Part shown: one piece after another, positions 1 through 12,800 of the stretch
How the letters are laid out: every line of letters starts with the position of its first letter
Position numbering within the stretch: position 1 is the first letter of the stretch
Assembly (NCBI RefSeq): GCF_001039355.2
Contig: NW_019775419.1
Span: 94,025-158,024 of the forward strand
DNA: 64,000 bases
Origin: Lingula anatina
Lineage: Eukaryota; Brachiopoda; Lingulata; Lingulida; Lingulidae
Direction: 5' to 3'
Made by a program: the position numbers and the translations under genes
Notes under the pieces: generated by a model
Seen by the model: only the letters and a program-made list of their open reading frames with translations
Databases searched by the model: none
What the model was told of the DNA's origin: nothing

Positions 1-477
1 TGCCCAACATTGGCTCCCATCTTGCAAGCTAAACATTATGACTTTGATATTGCACAGTTAGCTACAACTAAATGTTTGTTATTGACAGTACACAAGTCGT
101 ATGTCAGATAAAACTGATCTGGGTACAATTTGATTACTTATAAATATCGATATCCTAAGATTTTAAGAAAAATGTGGATTACTATTTGAATATGAGTACA
201 AGTGGATGTGATGTTTAGGAAAGCCATATAAAAGATGATTCTGAAGTATCACAAATATTAATACTGTTACAGGTGAAGAATTTCCCTACACGCGACACAA
301 TTGTCCTACATGTACATGCATCTCATCTGCAAGATAATTCTTTGATTTCTACGCAGGTCAGGAAACTTAAGACATATGCCGACCACCTCCGTCGTCTCTC
401 TTTACATTTTGACACCTTAAGGCGCATTGCCACTCAAGATGTGACGCCTTAAAGTGAGAATTTTTAGCAGTCTAGCA
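1..477. other. Sequence downstream of the receptor, no gene seen
   Basis: AT-rich sequence beyond the receptor stop codon. It is the only part of the left contig not repeated after the gap. No open reading frame or RNA gene stands out. Confidence 0.4.
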
Positions 478-644
478 ATTTTTTACCACAGGGAGCCTAT
501 GGCATCAGTCTGTTACCAGGTCCTTCGCCATGTTAGCTTTAACTTCAAAGTCTACTGCGGCTCCGCTGATGGGTTGCTTAGATATTATATACGTGTACTA
601 AATTAATCTGTCCCAACTGAAATAGAAAGGCGCCTATCATTTCA

Positions 645-857
645 CTAATTTGCCAAAAGCAACAAATAAAGGAACCAATATCCGATATTAAAAACCACAA
701 AACCAACGAAAAAGACGTATTTTGATGCCCTGTCCACCTTGTTGGCATCCCATGCCAGATGTTTGACCTTTGTGCTGATCACGTGGTTCTCAATCTGTAC
801 GTCCACGGAGCTGACGCTACCGTCAACCTGGTCCACTGAATCAATCGATCCAAGAAA
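645..857 (-). CDS. Cys-loop receptor TM4 exon, left copy
   Basis: It encodes the same residues as 2278-2490, offset by 1633 bp. It is part of a ~1.26 kb stretch (about 478-1741) repeated at about 2112-3373. Confidence 0.85.
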   Translation of the reverse strand, partial: FLGSIDSVDQVDGSVSSVDVQIENHVISTKVKHLAWDANKVDRASKYVFFVGFVVFNIGYWFLYLLLLAN

Positions 858-3800
858 CTGAAAAAGGCATAGGAAATATTTTAAAGGTTTCGGCTCTCAA
901 ATTAACTTAAAAGGTATCTGTTTTTCGAAGACAAAGGATTCATAATTGGTTTGATATGTAGGTAATTTTCTTTTACTGTGTTGCCTTCGTTTTTGAATCC
1001 ATGATATAGAAAGAGAGGTATTAGAAGTGCACCAAGATTGAAAAAGCTTATTTAATCCCAAAAATAGCATTCTCAAGGTTGCTTATTGGGGTAACTCATG
1101 CGTTCTAGTAACCTGTATGAAAATTACCAAGTAAAATCGAAAAAAAAAGCATTTAGAAAAAAGAGAAACAACGTCTGTATTACATACAGAAGTATTGGTA
1201 TTCCTTTTACTTTCACCAATCAACTGTTCTGCTTCTTGCCGCCTTCTTTTTCGTTCCTTTTGCAGCAGAACATTAACAAACGCATACTCCAAAACGGAAC
1301 CAAAGACAAACAGCAGGCACATCGCCAACCACACGTCAACTGCTTTGATATAAGACACCCTGGGGAGACGCTCCTGGAGGCTGACGCTCTGGGTAGTGAT
1401 GGTTAGGACGGTGATTAAGCCAATGGACACTCGGGCTGGAACTGCCACGGGGTCGATGAAGAAATTGACGAAGGAGAGGATGACGACAACTATGGTTGGT
1501 GCGTAGATGTTCAAGAGGTAAAACCGAATGTCCCGTTTTAACCGAAATTCGGCGTATATGCAGGTGTAGGCGCCTGAAAGAAAAGAATGGACATGAACGA
1601 AAGGATCATCGATGTGGTTCGGGTTGTTGATATTACTATTTAACACTCGGTAAAGGTAAACATTCGTTAACAGTTCATATACTACTGGCATTCCTCTCGC
1701 ATTTAATATCTAAAACGATGTCTTAAAATTAAAAAAAAAAANNNNNNNNNNNNNNNNNNNNNNNNNNNNNNNNNNNNNNNNNNNNNNNNNNNNNNNNNNN
1801 NNNNNNNNNNNNNNNNNNNNNNNNNNNNNNNNNNNNNNNNNNNNNNNNNNNNNNNNNNNNNNNNNNNNNNNNNNNNNNNNNNNNNNNNNNNNNNNNNNNN
1901 NNNNNNNNNNNNNNNNNNNNNNNNNNNNNNNNNNNNNNNNNNNNNNNNNNNNNNNNNNNNNNNNNNNNNNNNNNNNNNNNNNNNNNNNNNNNNNNNNNNN
2001 NNNNNNNNNNNNNNNNNNNNNNNNNNNNNNNNNNNNNNNNNNNNNNNNNNNNNNNNNNNNNNNNNNNNNNNNNNNNNNNNNNNNNNNNNNNNNNNNNNNN
2101 NNNNNNNNNNNTTTTTTACCACAGGGAGCCTATGGCATCAGTCTGTTACCAGGTCCTTCGCCATGTTAGCTTTAACTTCAAAGTCTACTGCGGCTCCGCT
2201 GATGGGTTGCTTAGATATTATATACGTGTACTAAATTAATCTGTCCCAACTGAAATAGAAGGGCGCCTATCATTTCACTAATTTGCCAAAAGCAACAAAT
2301 AAAGGAACCAATATCCGATATTAAAAACCACAAAACCAACGAAAAAGACGTATTTTGATGCCCTGTCCACCTTGTTGGCATCCCATGCCAGATGTTTGAC
2401 CTTTGTGCTGATCACGTGGTTCTCAATCTGTACGTCCACGGAGCTGACGCTACCGTCAACCTGGTCCACTGAATCAATCGATCCAAGAAACTGAAAAAGG
2501 CATAGGAAATATTTTAAAGGTTTCGGCTCTCAAATTAACTTAAAAGGTATCTGTTTTTCGAAGACAAAGGATTCATAATTGGTTTGATATGTAGGTAATT
2601 TTCTTTTACTGTGTTGCCTTCGTTTTTGAATCCATGATATAGAAAGAGAGGTATTAGAAGTGCACCAAGATTGAAAAAGCTTATTTAATCCCAAAAATAG
2701 CATTCTCAAGGTTGCTTATTGGGGTAACTCATGCGTTCTAGTAACCTGTATGAAAATTACCAAGTAAAATCGAAAAAAAAAGCATTTAGAAAAAAGAGAA
2801 ACAACGTCTGTATTACATACAGAAGTATTGGTATTCCTTTTACTTTCACCAATCAACTGTTCTGCTTCTTGCCGCCTTCTTTTTCGTTCCTTTTGCAGCA
2901 GAACATTAACAAACGCATACTCCAAAACGGAACCAAAGACAAACAGCAGGCACATCGCCAACCACACGTCAACTGCTTTGATATAAGACACCCTGGGAAG
3001 ACGCTCCTGGAGGCTGACGCTCTGGGTAGTGATGGTTAGGACGGTGATTAAGCCAATGGACACTCGGGCTGGAACTGCCACGGGGTCGATGAAGAAATTG
3101 ACGAAGGAGAGGATGACGACAACTATGGTTGGTGCGTAGATGTTCAAGAGGTAAAACCGAATGTCCCGTTTTAACCGAAATTCGGCGTATATGCAGGTGT
3201 AGGCGCCTGAAAGAAAAGAATGGACATGAACGAAAGGATCATCGATGTGGTTCGGGTTGTTGATATTACTATTTAACACTCGGTAAAGGTAAACATTCGT
3301 TAACAGTTCATATACTACTGGCATTCCTCTCGCATTTAATATCTAAAACGATGTCTTAAAATTAAAAAAAAAAAATAAAATAAAAAAAAACGATTGAACG
3401 GTTCTCGGAAAGAATTTCCACGTCATATTTATAAAAAACATATCCAGACATGCTGTAAATGGACCTTGCACGGATATCCACATTCATCTTCGTTGACCAG
3501 ACAAACATGGACGTTGTCATGGGAACATCTTATCTTTTTCACCGAAATCCATTATTTGATAATCATCTGTCTTACAAGTGATATCTTAAAGAAAACCGAA
3601 CTGCAGATTAATCATTGATTTACCACATTTTTTTCATATGATGGGATTATTATCAGCACTTCTCATTTCAAGAAAGAAAGGAAATAAAATTACACGTTTT
3701 TCATTCGAAAACGTTGTTTTGAGCATTCTCCCTTGCTACCGTTCCATTGTGGTTCACTAAATGTCGTCCCAAACAAGCGCCCCTTTAGCAGAAGAGTGAG

Positions 3801-6800
3801 AGTGAGAAGAATCTGAATTTCACGTGGGACATGCAATTTTTTCTCTGAACTATTGTAAATCTTCTCTGGCTAGTATATAATCAATAGAGATAAAAAGAGA
3901 GAAAAGAAGAGACAGACTGGCGGTTTAAACCATTTTTATGAAAGACTCAAGAAGGCATTTTAATACAAACGTTATTAGTGCAGTACAATAAAATACACCA
4001 CTACGTACATAGGAAAGTGAAACTGCAAAGATACAGAGGAAGTTTGATTTAAGAAACAAGTTAAGCAATTTATGTATAATACTAAATAAGTAACTTTGTA
4101 GCACATGTAAACGCAAGCATGTAAAACACACTAGTATATGAGCTCCTGTAGATAAGCTCTTTACGCTTTAACAACTAGTTTCTGTGTTCAAAAATTCCCT
4201 GTCATTTCCTAAGTACCTGTTATTGTTCTTGTCGTGCAGTTCTTGGCTGTCACATTGTCCAATGTGAATTCTGGAATGTTTACATGAATGTCATCCTTGA
4301 ACTGCAGTGGATGATCGCTCCAGACAAAGATTATATCATCAGTTGTGTAAGCATCTGAAAGTGATAACAGAGTCAAAGAGGTCATAAATATTTATTGCAG
4401 CTTCACATCCGCCAGAAGCCTTGTATAAGCAAAACTAGTCGGAAGCGCTGATGAAGAATTGTACACATGAGACAAATATAATGAAATAAGTGTTTCAGTA
4501 ATAAAAATAAATAACTGCATCAAAACATTTTGTCAATAAAGGCACATTAAGAAACGTTATTGTTTCACGCCTCAGGTGATAGAGATGTGTAGGTATTGCA
4601 AAATAGTAATAAAGTGAGTCATATCTAAATGAAAAAGCAACACAAAATGTGGCAATTTCAATTTCACACTCGATAGACATGATGAGATGTAGAGACACAT
4701 TTGCTAGTTTCCTTTCATGCAATCTTCTAATTACACTTTTTCTATGATCATCATTACATCAAACTCAGTCGTTACGTATATCCTAAAATCTTTCCTCAAA
4801 GCCCACGTTCATTGCAAATTATTTTCCCTGAAGGTCTTAATCACTCAATATTTAACCCAAATGAGATGGCTGACATTTCATTCAGCTTCAGCGTTTCCAT
4901 TACTTTTTCGATGAATGTCTGCTAATGACATCAGGTGTAACACAGCCAAATGGCTGCAATTGCATTTACCACAGACACGGCGTGTTTAACTTAAATCATA
5001 CAAATACACAGTAAGTGGATGCTTACAATTAATGTTCTAATGCCAGAAACGTTAAGTATCCTGTTTTGCAAAAGAGAAAGTGTGTCATTTAGAGCAACTA
5101 ACATTGCGTGAATCCAGTAATGCACTTCATGGATCGGATACTCACAGCTGTGCATCTCAATACGGCATGTCTGGATATCCATGGGGAAGTTTGTGAAGTC
5201 ATATAGACAGTCCAGCCTTACGGACAGCCTGCAATGTAGTTCAGAAATAAAGCTCATGAATTGTGCACTGATATCAGATAGCCCCCATGAATTCGGGCTT
5301 TTGTAAATGGTCATAAAGAATTCCAATGTTGATATAAGTTATAAAAGTTTTCCCATGTTTTCAACAAATAAAAATATGACGTAGAAAAATGAAAAGACTG
5401 CCACTTTACAAAACCGGAATGAATTCATAAATGCTTTTCGGTTTCTGTTTCCCATATATCATAAACTTCACCATCATTGCTGCTATCATCATTGTATCTA
5501 TAGCATATGTGTCAACAAGGCTAAATGCTTCCAAAAACCATGATAAACTATAATAAATGTCAACCTCGTTTACAGCACAGATAAGGCTTCCTTTAGAATT
5601 GTGCCTTTCTACAAATTGGAATTGCAACTAATTTTAATCCTTCGAAACTGAAACATTCCATATTAAATGTCAAGTCTGTTATTTAAACCATCTCAATCTG
5701 AAGCAAATGTCAAAAAATACGAATAGGCCTACACCATCACAATAATACAAATAACATCCTTCAAAAATCACACTGACCACACACTGACCACATGCCCTGA
5801 CCACACACTGACCACACCACTGACCTTTGAGAATAGAGAATATTACCCTCCTCTGTGACCCTCAGCAATATATTCGGGGTGGTGATGTCATGCCTCCAGG
5901 ATTGCTTTTCGTTCGAGAAGAACAGATCCGGCACCCACACGTCTCCTATTGCTTTATCAGAGAGCGTGATCCCGGACCGGTGAACATTGTCCGAGAGATT
6001 GCTCGTGTTCAGTTGAAGGCGAGGGTCATTCCACATCTGCCGAAGGTAAAGATTCACGGTGAAATCCTGAAACGAAAATAATGTTTTTCGTGTTTATCTG
6101 AAATTATGAATTGTTTGTTCACAAAAAAAAGACATGGAGTGCAACCATACTTACATGTGCTTGCACAAAGCGAGGGCTCAGGCTTGCAATATTCAAGGTC
6201 ATTACAATTTAAAGGGATAACAACTGTTCACTTTGGCCAAAAATGAATTTCCCGTACTTACCAATGGTTAATGAATCCATTTCTACATTCAAAGTAAGTA
6301 CCTTTTTTAAGAGTTTGTTTTTTGTAATAATCTCATAAGAGATTATCTCTTAAGAGATTATTACAGAGCATAGCCATCTATGGGGGTCACTTGGTCTGAT
6401 GACAAGCACAGATTGCAGATTTATTGCTATAACTGCCGTTTTGTGGTAAAATAGAATATTTCATATTTCTATGAGTTGTTTACAATGCATTTACTGTGAA
6501 ATAAAGATCTCATACAGAGTTTTTATCCCTTTAAATGACGACAGAACATGCAGTACCATACTTGTGTTAAAAGCATAAGGGCTTCCCTGACATTTCTATC
6601 AAAAGGAAGTATATCAAATTGTTGAATTCGAGAAATATTTCAAAATATTTTTCCGTGACATTTTCTCTAAGATACACGAGCTGAAACCCCATTTTTAGAT
6701 TAAAATAAATTAGGGCATGCGTGTGTGTTGTTATTTGATTATTTGAAGAATAAGGACATGCTTCTTTCTTATATCACGGTGAAATCATTCTTTCTACGTA

Positions 6801-9800
6801 GAATGTTTATCACTTTTCGTACACTTCGCATTGCCGATAGTTGCTTCTGAACACTGACGAAGGTATAATGTCATATAACCACATTTGCTTATTTTGCATG
6901 TGTTTGGGAGATATGAGAGTGCCTTGTTCCTCAGAGACATCGTGAATAAGGAGTATCACTCTTAAAGATATTAGGGCAGGTTTTTTGTTTAAACTTAACA
7001 TGCCAAATTTGACCCAAGAGAAATGCTGTCTGCCCCAGATATGCATTGACCACTATTGTGGCACGTAATCGCAACGACCATCGTTTAATAAGGAACAGCT
7101 GTGCAACGTTATGAAAGAAATGAGATAGCATGTAGGCCTACCATCTACCATAAAAATCCTGGGGATGTAAGTGTCCAGGTCACCTAACGCTTTTTTTTTC
7201 TTTTACGCTAAAAAAGGCAATGTTACTGACCACACTAACCAAACCTTCATTTACATGTGTGTTCAGTGTATAGCTTCAGTGAAATTAAAGCCAAGTGCAC
7301 ATAGATTGAGTGAACCAAACGTAAATTTACAACAGGAAACATTAATTAGTTCTAGCGAACAGTTTGTTTTTTACTGTGGTCGCAAAGAGTCAAATTACGT
7401 ACTCAGAAAAATCTATAAATGAACATGGAAATAAACCAACAACAGACAGTGTATGGTTTAATGTTCTTGGGTGTTGCCTATATAAATATGACACGCTAAT
7501 GAAGTTAAGCGCCAAGGCTTTTTACCAATTTGCAACCGTGACATATGTCTTCCCAATAAAAAAAATTTTATTGTTTCTTGCATAGTGATGACAAAAAAGT
7601 AGATATTGTCTAAACAGACTAATGTTTTAATACCCTAAGGTCTAGAGCTCACATCGACCAGTCAGTTACGTGATCCCTATAATATGAGGCGTCAAAACAC
7701 CATTCCTCATAGGTAAAATTAAACACGTTTAGTCTCTTAAGATACCATTGACTTTTTCATTAATACCCGATAACTGTTCTCTTCACACATACAGTATCTT
7801 GCGCATTTGTTGAACAGTTGAGTGATTTTTTCGAGCTGTATATTCAGAGCCCATGATACTTCTTTGCCATTTAAGTCACTGAAGTGGCAGTTGGAAAGGT
7901 GTTGAATATAACACTTCTTAATGTAAAATCAACGTAAGAAAAAATAAACACTTGGAAAAGATTCGTTCTCGAATAAACATGTCTTGGACACATTGTTTTT
8001 TGGAAAATTTATCCTTATCGAGTTTCTTTTAATTTATCAATTAAAAGATAAGCGTTAGAGTGATTGTCCGCATTTTGCGTGACAAAGTAAAAACAAAACC
8101 TGAGCGTGAAATAAAAGATAAAAGTGCTGGCGCAAACCCTAGAAACAAAACTTTTAATATAAGCTTGCCCAGATAAGTTATAATTCAATTTTTTCATTGG
8201 GAACATCAGTTTACTTTACAATAATTAACTGATTCGTTTCTAGGTAAAACGAGATTTTGTAAGAGAAATGCATTACTCGATCCAAATTCGCCTTTAAGAT
8301 ATTCCTGGATTGGTTGCGATAATGACTCGTCTACCCTTTACTGCACAAAACTGTTATCTGTCTTAATATGCTTAAACACAAATTACCATCACATTTAAGG
8401 TCTCAGATGCCGCAAACGGTATCAGGACAATTTCCCCCCGGACAATTCCCCGCCCCCCCCCCCGGACTATTCCCCCCGGACAATTCCACCCCGGACGATT
8501 CCCCCCCCGAAGAACACATATATTTATATACAAATATAAAGTAAAGAGTACAAAGTTCAAACCTTTTCATCCATTTTCTGAATATTTTTTAGTGTGATGA
8601 TGCAAATTTATCATTTTATTAAACAATTTATTTTCATGGAGTATAAGTACATGAAATTTTCGAGATAGAAGTACAGAACATTTTATTAAAAATCTGATCA
8701 AGGAATATATATCTCCAGGTAAAGGANGTCCGGGGGGGGGATTGTCCGGAATTGTAGTAGAATCGCCGCAAACATTTAATATAGACGAATATTCGTTTGC
8801 AGAACGGACTCCACATGTCGACACGCGGTTTGTCACACCCAAGTCAGTTGGATTAGGCTGTAAACACATTTGCACATAATAAATAGTGTCTATTCTCTTC
8901 CGTTCCGAATGCAATTAGTGGAAAATGCCTATCTGGTATATTACGACCTTTGCTTTAATGCCCACCATGGGACGAATTTTTACGGCAATACAACCCAACT
9001 GGCCATTAGTTATTGCCCTCGAAAAGGATGAAGATGACGTTCTGATGACTACGTGTCCAATAATTAGGTAAACGTGTTCTATCTATCATCATTATGGGCG
9101 ACATCACCCTGAGTTTCACTGGCTGTCAATGGAACCTGGCAAGTTTAGCAAAGAATAAAAAATCACAAACACCGTTGTAAACCTTTTTGAACCTTCTGGA
9201 ACCCCGACATGACATTTGTTCGATTATAACAGGCGTGTCCTTGAAAATGTCCAAGATAAAAGTATATGTTAACCGAATATACATGTACAGTACCCATTTA
9301 TCCATTTCACTTTCTTTGTTTTGAGGTAGTTTTTTTAGGAGAAAAATATAGTCAAATCATTAACATCGGATATCGGTGCCAGAGAGATTGTTCCAGGTCT
9401 TTACGTCAATTCTAAAGTGCGCATCGACCTCCCTGTTCTATCGAGTTTTAGATTTTAAAAATGCACAAACAAATAAGGTAATTTCAAATAAGGTTTCCAA
9501 GTCGACGGCTACACGTGTCCTATTGTTAAGTGAAGATACCTTTAGAGCAATAAGTTCAGACTATTCTTTGGAAAATAGAAACATTGAAGACAGCACATCA
9601 AATTTCCACACACAGTCTCTATCAGTTTTTGTACAGTTAGCTGTACAACAAACAATGCAGCAAACATTACAAGAAATAGAACGAGGATGGTAAACAACTA
9701 TAAATAGGACGTTGACCCTTTTTACGCTTAAAATTGCTGGCTGTCTTATTTTAACACACTGCGAGTTTCCATTAATTGCCGCAGCACACCCTAATATCCA

Positions 9801-12800
9801 TTTTCTATCGGAAAGCTCTGGGTGTATGCTGGGTAGAATAGAGAAACTTTCAGTATTGACTCGCGGTTTAACAGTGCTAGCGTAATTCAACATCACACAT
9901 AATATCACTAAAAATAACAAACTATACAATTGCAGTCACAATATCAATGAAACCGTTTGCAAAACAAGTCCCACAATGGGACCCCCCATTATAACTTAAT
10001 CGCTAATGGGTATTATGGAGGTATTATAAGAAGCTATTTTTCATGCATATGTCAAATGACAAATTAAGCTGATAGGTTCCCATTGCCCAAGGTGAAAAAA
10101 ATCGCCAATTACCACATCGCATCAATAGGTCAACTCTTACCATTGCTGCTGCATTGAATTCACTGAAGGAGTTGATCGCCAAATTGACTTTCACAGCGGT
10201 GGGGATTTCTGTAAAGAAATTGGTAAAATGCCGACAGATTATTTCCTGCAGGATCTGGCAATGGTGGAAACACACCCCACATCCAGATAACAAAGATGCT
10301 TAAAATGGTTGGAAGGTTTAAAAATAAATGTGTAATAAAGAGCAGGATCAGGATGAATACTTTTTTCCTAGAACAATAAAAAGAAGTTAATAAGACGCTT
10401 TCATGCAGTTTTATCGTAGAATCTTTTACATTACCAACACAAAGACGTTTAAATCTACATTTTGGCAATGTAACACAAATTCTGTTTCATCTATACACCT
10501 ACAGTCTTGATAAAATTGTTTTACAAAGTCACCAAACATAACCAGGAAGCAGCCCCATAATAACGATCCCAAGCAAGTGCACACAAGGAGCTCTTTTGGC
10601 ATGAATTGAAAATTGGAATAATTCAGTGCAGAGTATATCATGGTATGACGGAGCGCTTAGATAGGTATCTACAGACAACAAACCTTGCTGTCTAATTGAT
10701 TGAATTAGGGGACGGCAATGTTGCATTTGATACGATCAATGGAATACTCTACATGATAAATACAATTACGATATTGGCGTTAAACAACAGCAAGAACATC
10801 TTTCCATTTAAGAACAGTTTGTAATACAGCCTCACAAATTTTTCGCAAAAAATGTGCTTAACCATTTAGTTTGCTGTAAAAACGAAAAAAATAGCACAAT
10901 ACCAATAATACAGCAATACTAACATGAATGTTTAAAATACATGCAATTAGCAGAGGATAAAATAATCATAAGACGATTAGCACTGCATTTTCTGCCTTAA
11001 AAGCATTATATACATATCCATTTAGCTTTCAAAACGGTCAATGAGTGTAAAGTGTAGAGATCATGCTGTATTATTAGTGGGCTGTTTGTCGTTTTCTTGT
11101 CAAAACGCTATCTAAATGTTACATTTACTGTTCCGACATGCGAATCCTAAAATCGATACTAAAAACGCCTTTCTGGGCATGTCGTAAGCTGCAGAACCAA
11201 ATGGAGTCCGTCAACTTCCCATGTTTTCATCGTTCATCAACTCAAACACTAATGAAACCATCTGCGTATAATAATAAGGTGCGGACTGTTAAGTGAAACA
11301 AAAGGATATCAGTCAACCAAATTCATTGACCCTAATAGCTTTATGATATAACGCAATCATCGTCACGTTGTTTTCTTGTAGTTGGGGTCTATTAGAAAGC
11401 GTGGCCAGATTGACGCATTTCCCAACACGTACAGATGACAGGAAATTAAAAGGCAACTTCATCACTGAGCTACATAAATGGTCAAGTAATTGGATGCCAC
11501 ATTAAGTCCACGATCAATCAATTCGATTATTAAATGGCGATGGCAAAATATGTTTTTGTGTCTCTTCACAAATTATTGGATGATTCAAAGAGCGTCCGAA
11601 TGGATATCATATGTCAAATTGGAAAAAAAAGCCACAATTGAATTTCATAAGATTTTCGTCTTGTTATTATATTTTCAGATTGAGTAACTAATTTATCTGA
11701 CCAGATATAAACGTTTAATACTTCTCTTTGTTTGCAAGATTCTGAGCGCAGAGAAAATATCTTGTTTGTTTATCATAATAAACAACACAAACATTACTTG
11801 GAGGCATTTTACTTTTATCACTGCAACAGTGTAGACAACATTAGGGTATGGAAAACTGCACCTCTTTAAATATAAACAACTTGACACAATGGCCATGGTA
11901 TCATGATCATAGAAAAAGATCCATGACTTCTTTGAGGGCATCANCTAAAAAAAAAACGATTGAACGGTTCTCGGAAAGAATTTCCACGTCATATTTATAA
12001 AAAACATATCCAGACATGCTGTAAATGGACCTTGCACGGATATCCACATTCATCTTCGTTGACCAGACAAACATGGACGTTGTCATGGGAACATCTTATC
12101 TTTTTCACCGAAATCCATTATTTGATAATCATCTGTCTTACAAGTGATATCTTAAAGAAAACCGAACTGCAGATTAATCATTGATTTACCACATTTTTTT
12201 CATATGATGGGATTATTATCAGCACTTCATCATTTCAAGAAAGAAAGGAAATAAAATTACACGTTTTTCATTCGAAAACGTTGTTTTGAACATTCTCCCT
12301 TGCTGTCGTTCCATTGTGGTTCACTAAATGTAGTCCCAAACAAGCGCCCCTTTAGCAAAAGAGTCAGAGTGAGAAGAATCTGAATTTCACGTGGGACATA
12401 CAATTTTTTCTCTGAACTATTGTATATCTTCTCTGGCCATTGTGTAACCAATAAAGATGAAAAGAAGAAACAGACTGGCGGTTCAAACCATTTTTATGAA
12501 AGACTCAAGAAGGCATTTTAATACAAACGTTATTAGTGCAGTACGATAAAATACACCACTACATACATAGGAAAGTGAAACTGCAAAGACATATAGAGGA
12601 AGTTTGATTTAAGAAACAAGTTAAGCAATTTATGTATAATACTAAATAAGTAACTTTGTAGCACATGTAAACGCAAGCATGTAAAACACACTAGTATATG
12701 AGCTCCTGTAGATAAGCTCTTTACGCTTCAACAACTAGTTTCTGTGTTCAAAAATTCCCTGTCATTTCCTAAGTACCTGTTATTGTTCTTGTCGTGCAGT

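Larger units (their letters stand above)
3374..11943. repeat. Large duplicated block, copy 1
   Basis: It matches about 11950-21800 in the same orientation over its whole length, with substitutions and indels in introns. It carries four receptor exons. It differs structurally from copy 2 by a 318-bp TTAA-flanked insertion (6213-6530), by lacking the 1316-bp Tc1-like insertion, and by a collapsed foldback element near 8430-8760 that includes an N at 8726. The junction to copy 2 is a single N at 11944 followed by the same AAACGATTGAACGG start as copy 1. Confidence 0.9.

Noticed and set aside
1098-1406. Plus-strand 102-codon open frame over the TM1-TM3 exon
   Set aside because: It is the antisense shadow of the receptor exon. 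The minus strand carries the conserved membrane segments and splice sites.
3394-3618. 74-codon plus-strand frame repeated identically at 11960
   Set aside because: Identity reflects the duplicated block, not selection. No domain and no splice or regulatory context.
9376-9693. 105-codon frame conserved in both large copies
   Set aside because: The second copy (19308-19586) has a deletion that changes the protein. It lies in a receptor intron and shows no recognisable domain.
10300-10468. Hydrophobic minus-strand stretch as a possible receptor signal peptide
   Set aside because: It is not conserved between the two copies and lies downstream of the exon that must follow the signal peptide (21989-22086).
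10426-10641. 71-codon frame repeated at 20320-20535
   Set aside because: Identity is no higher than that of surrounding intron. No family resemblance.
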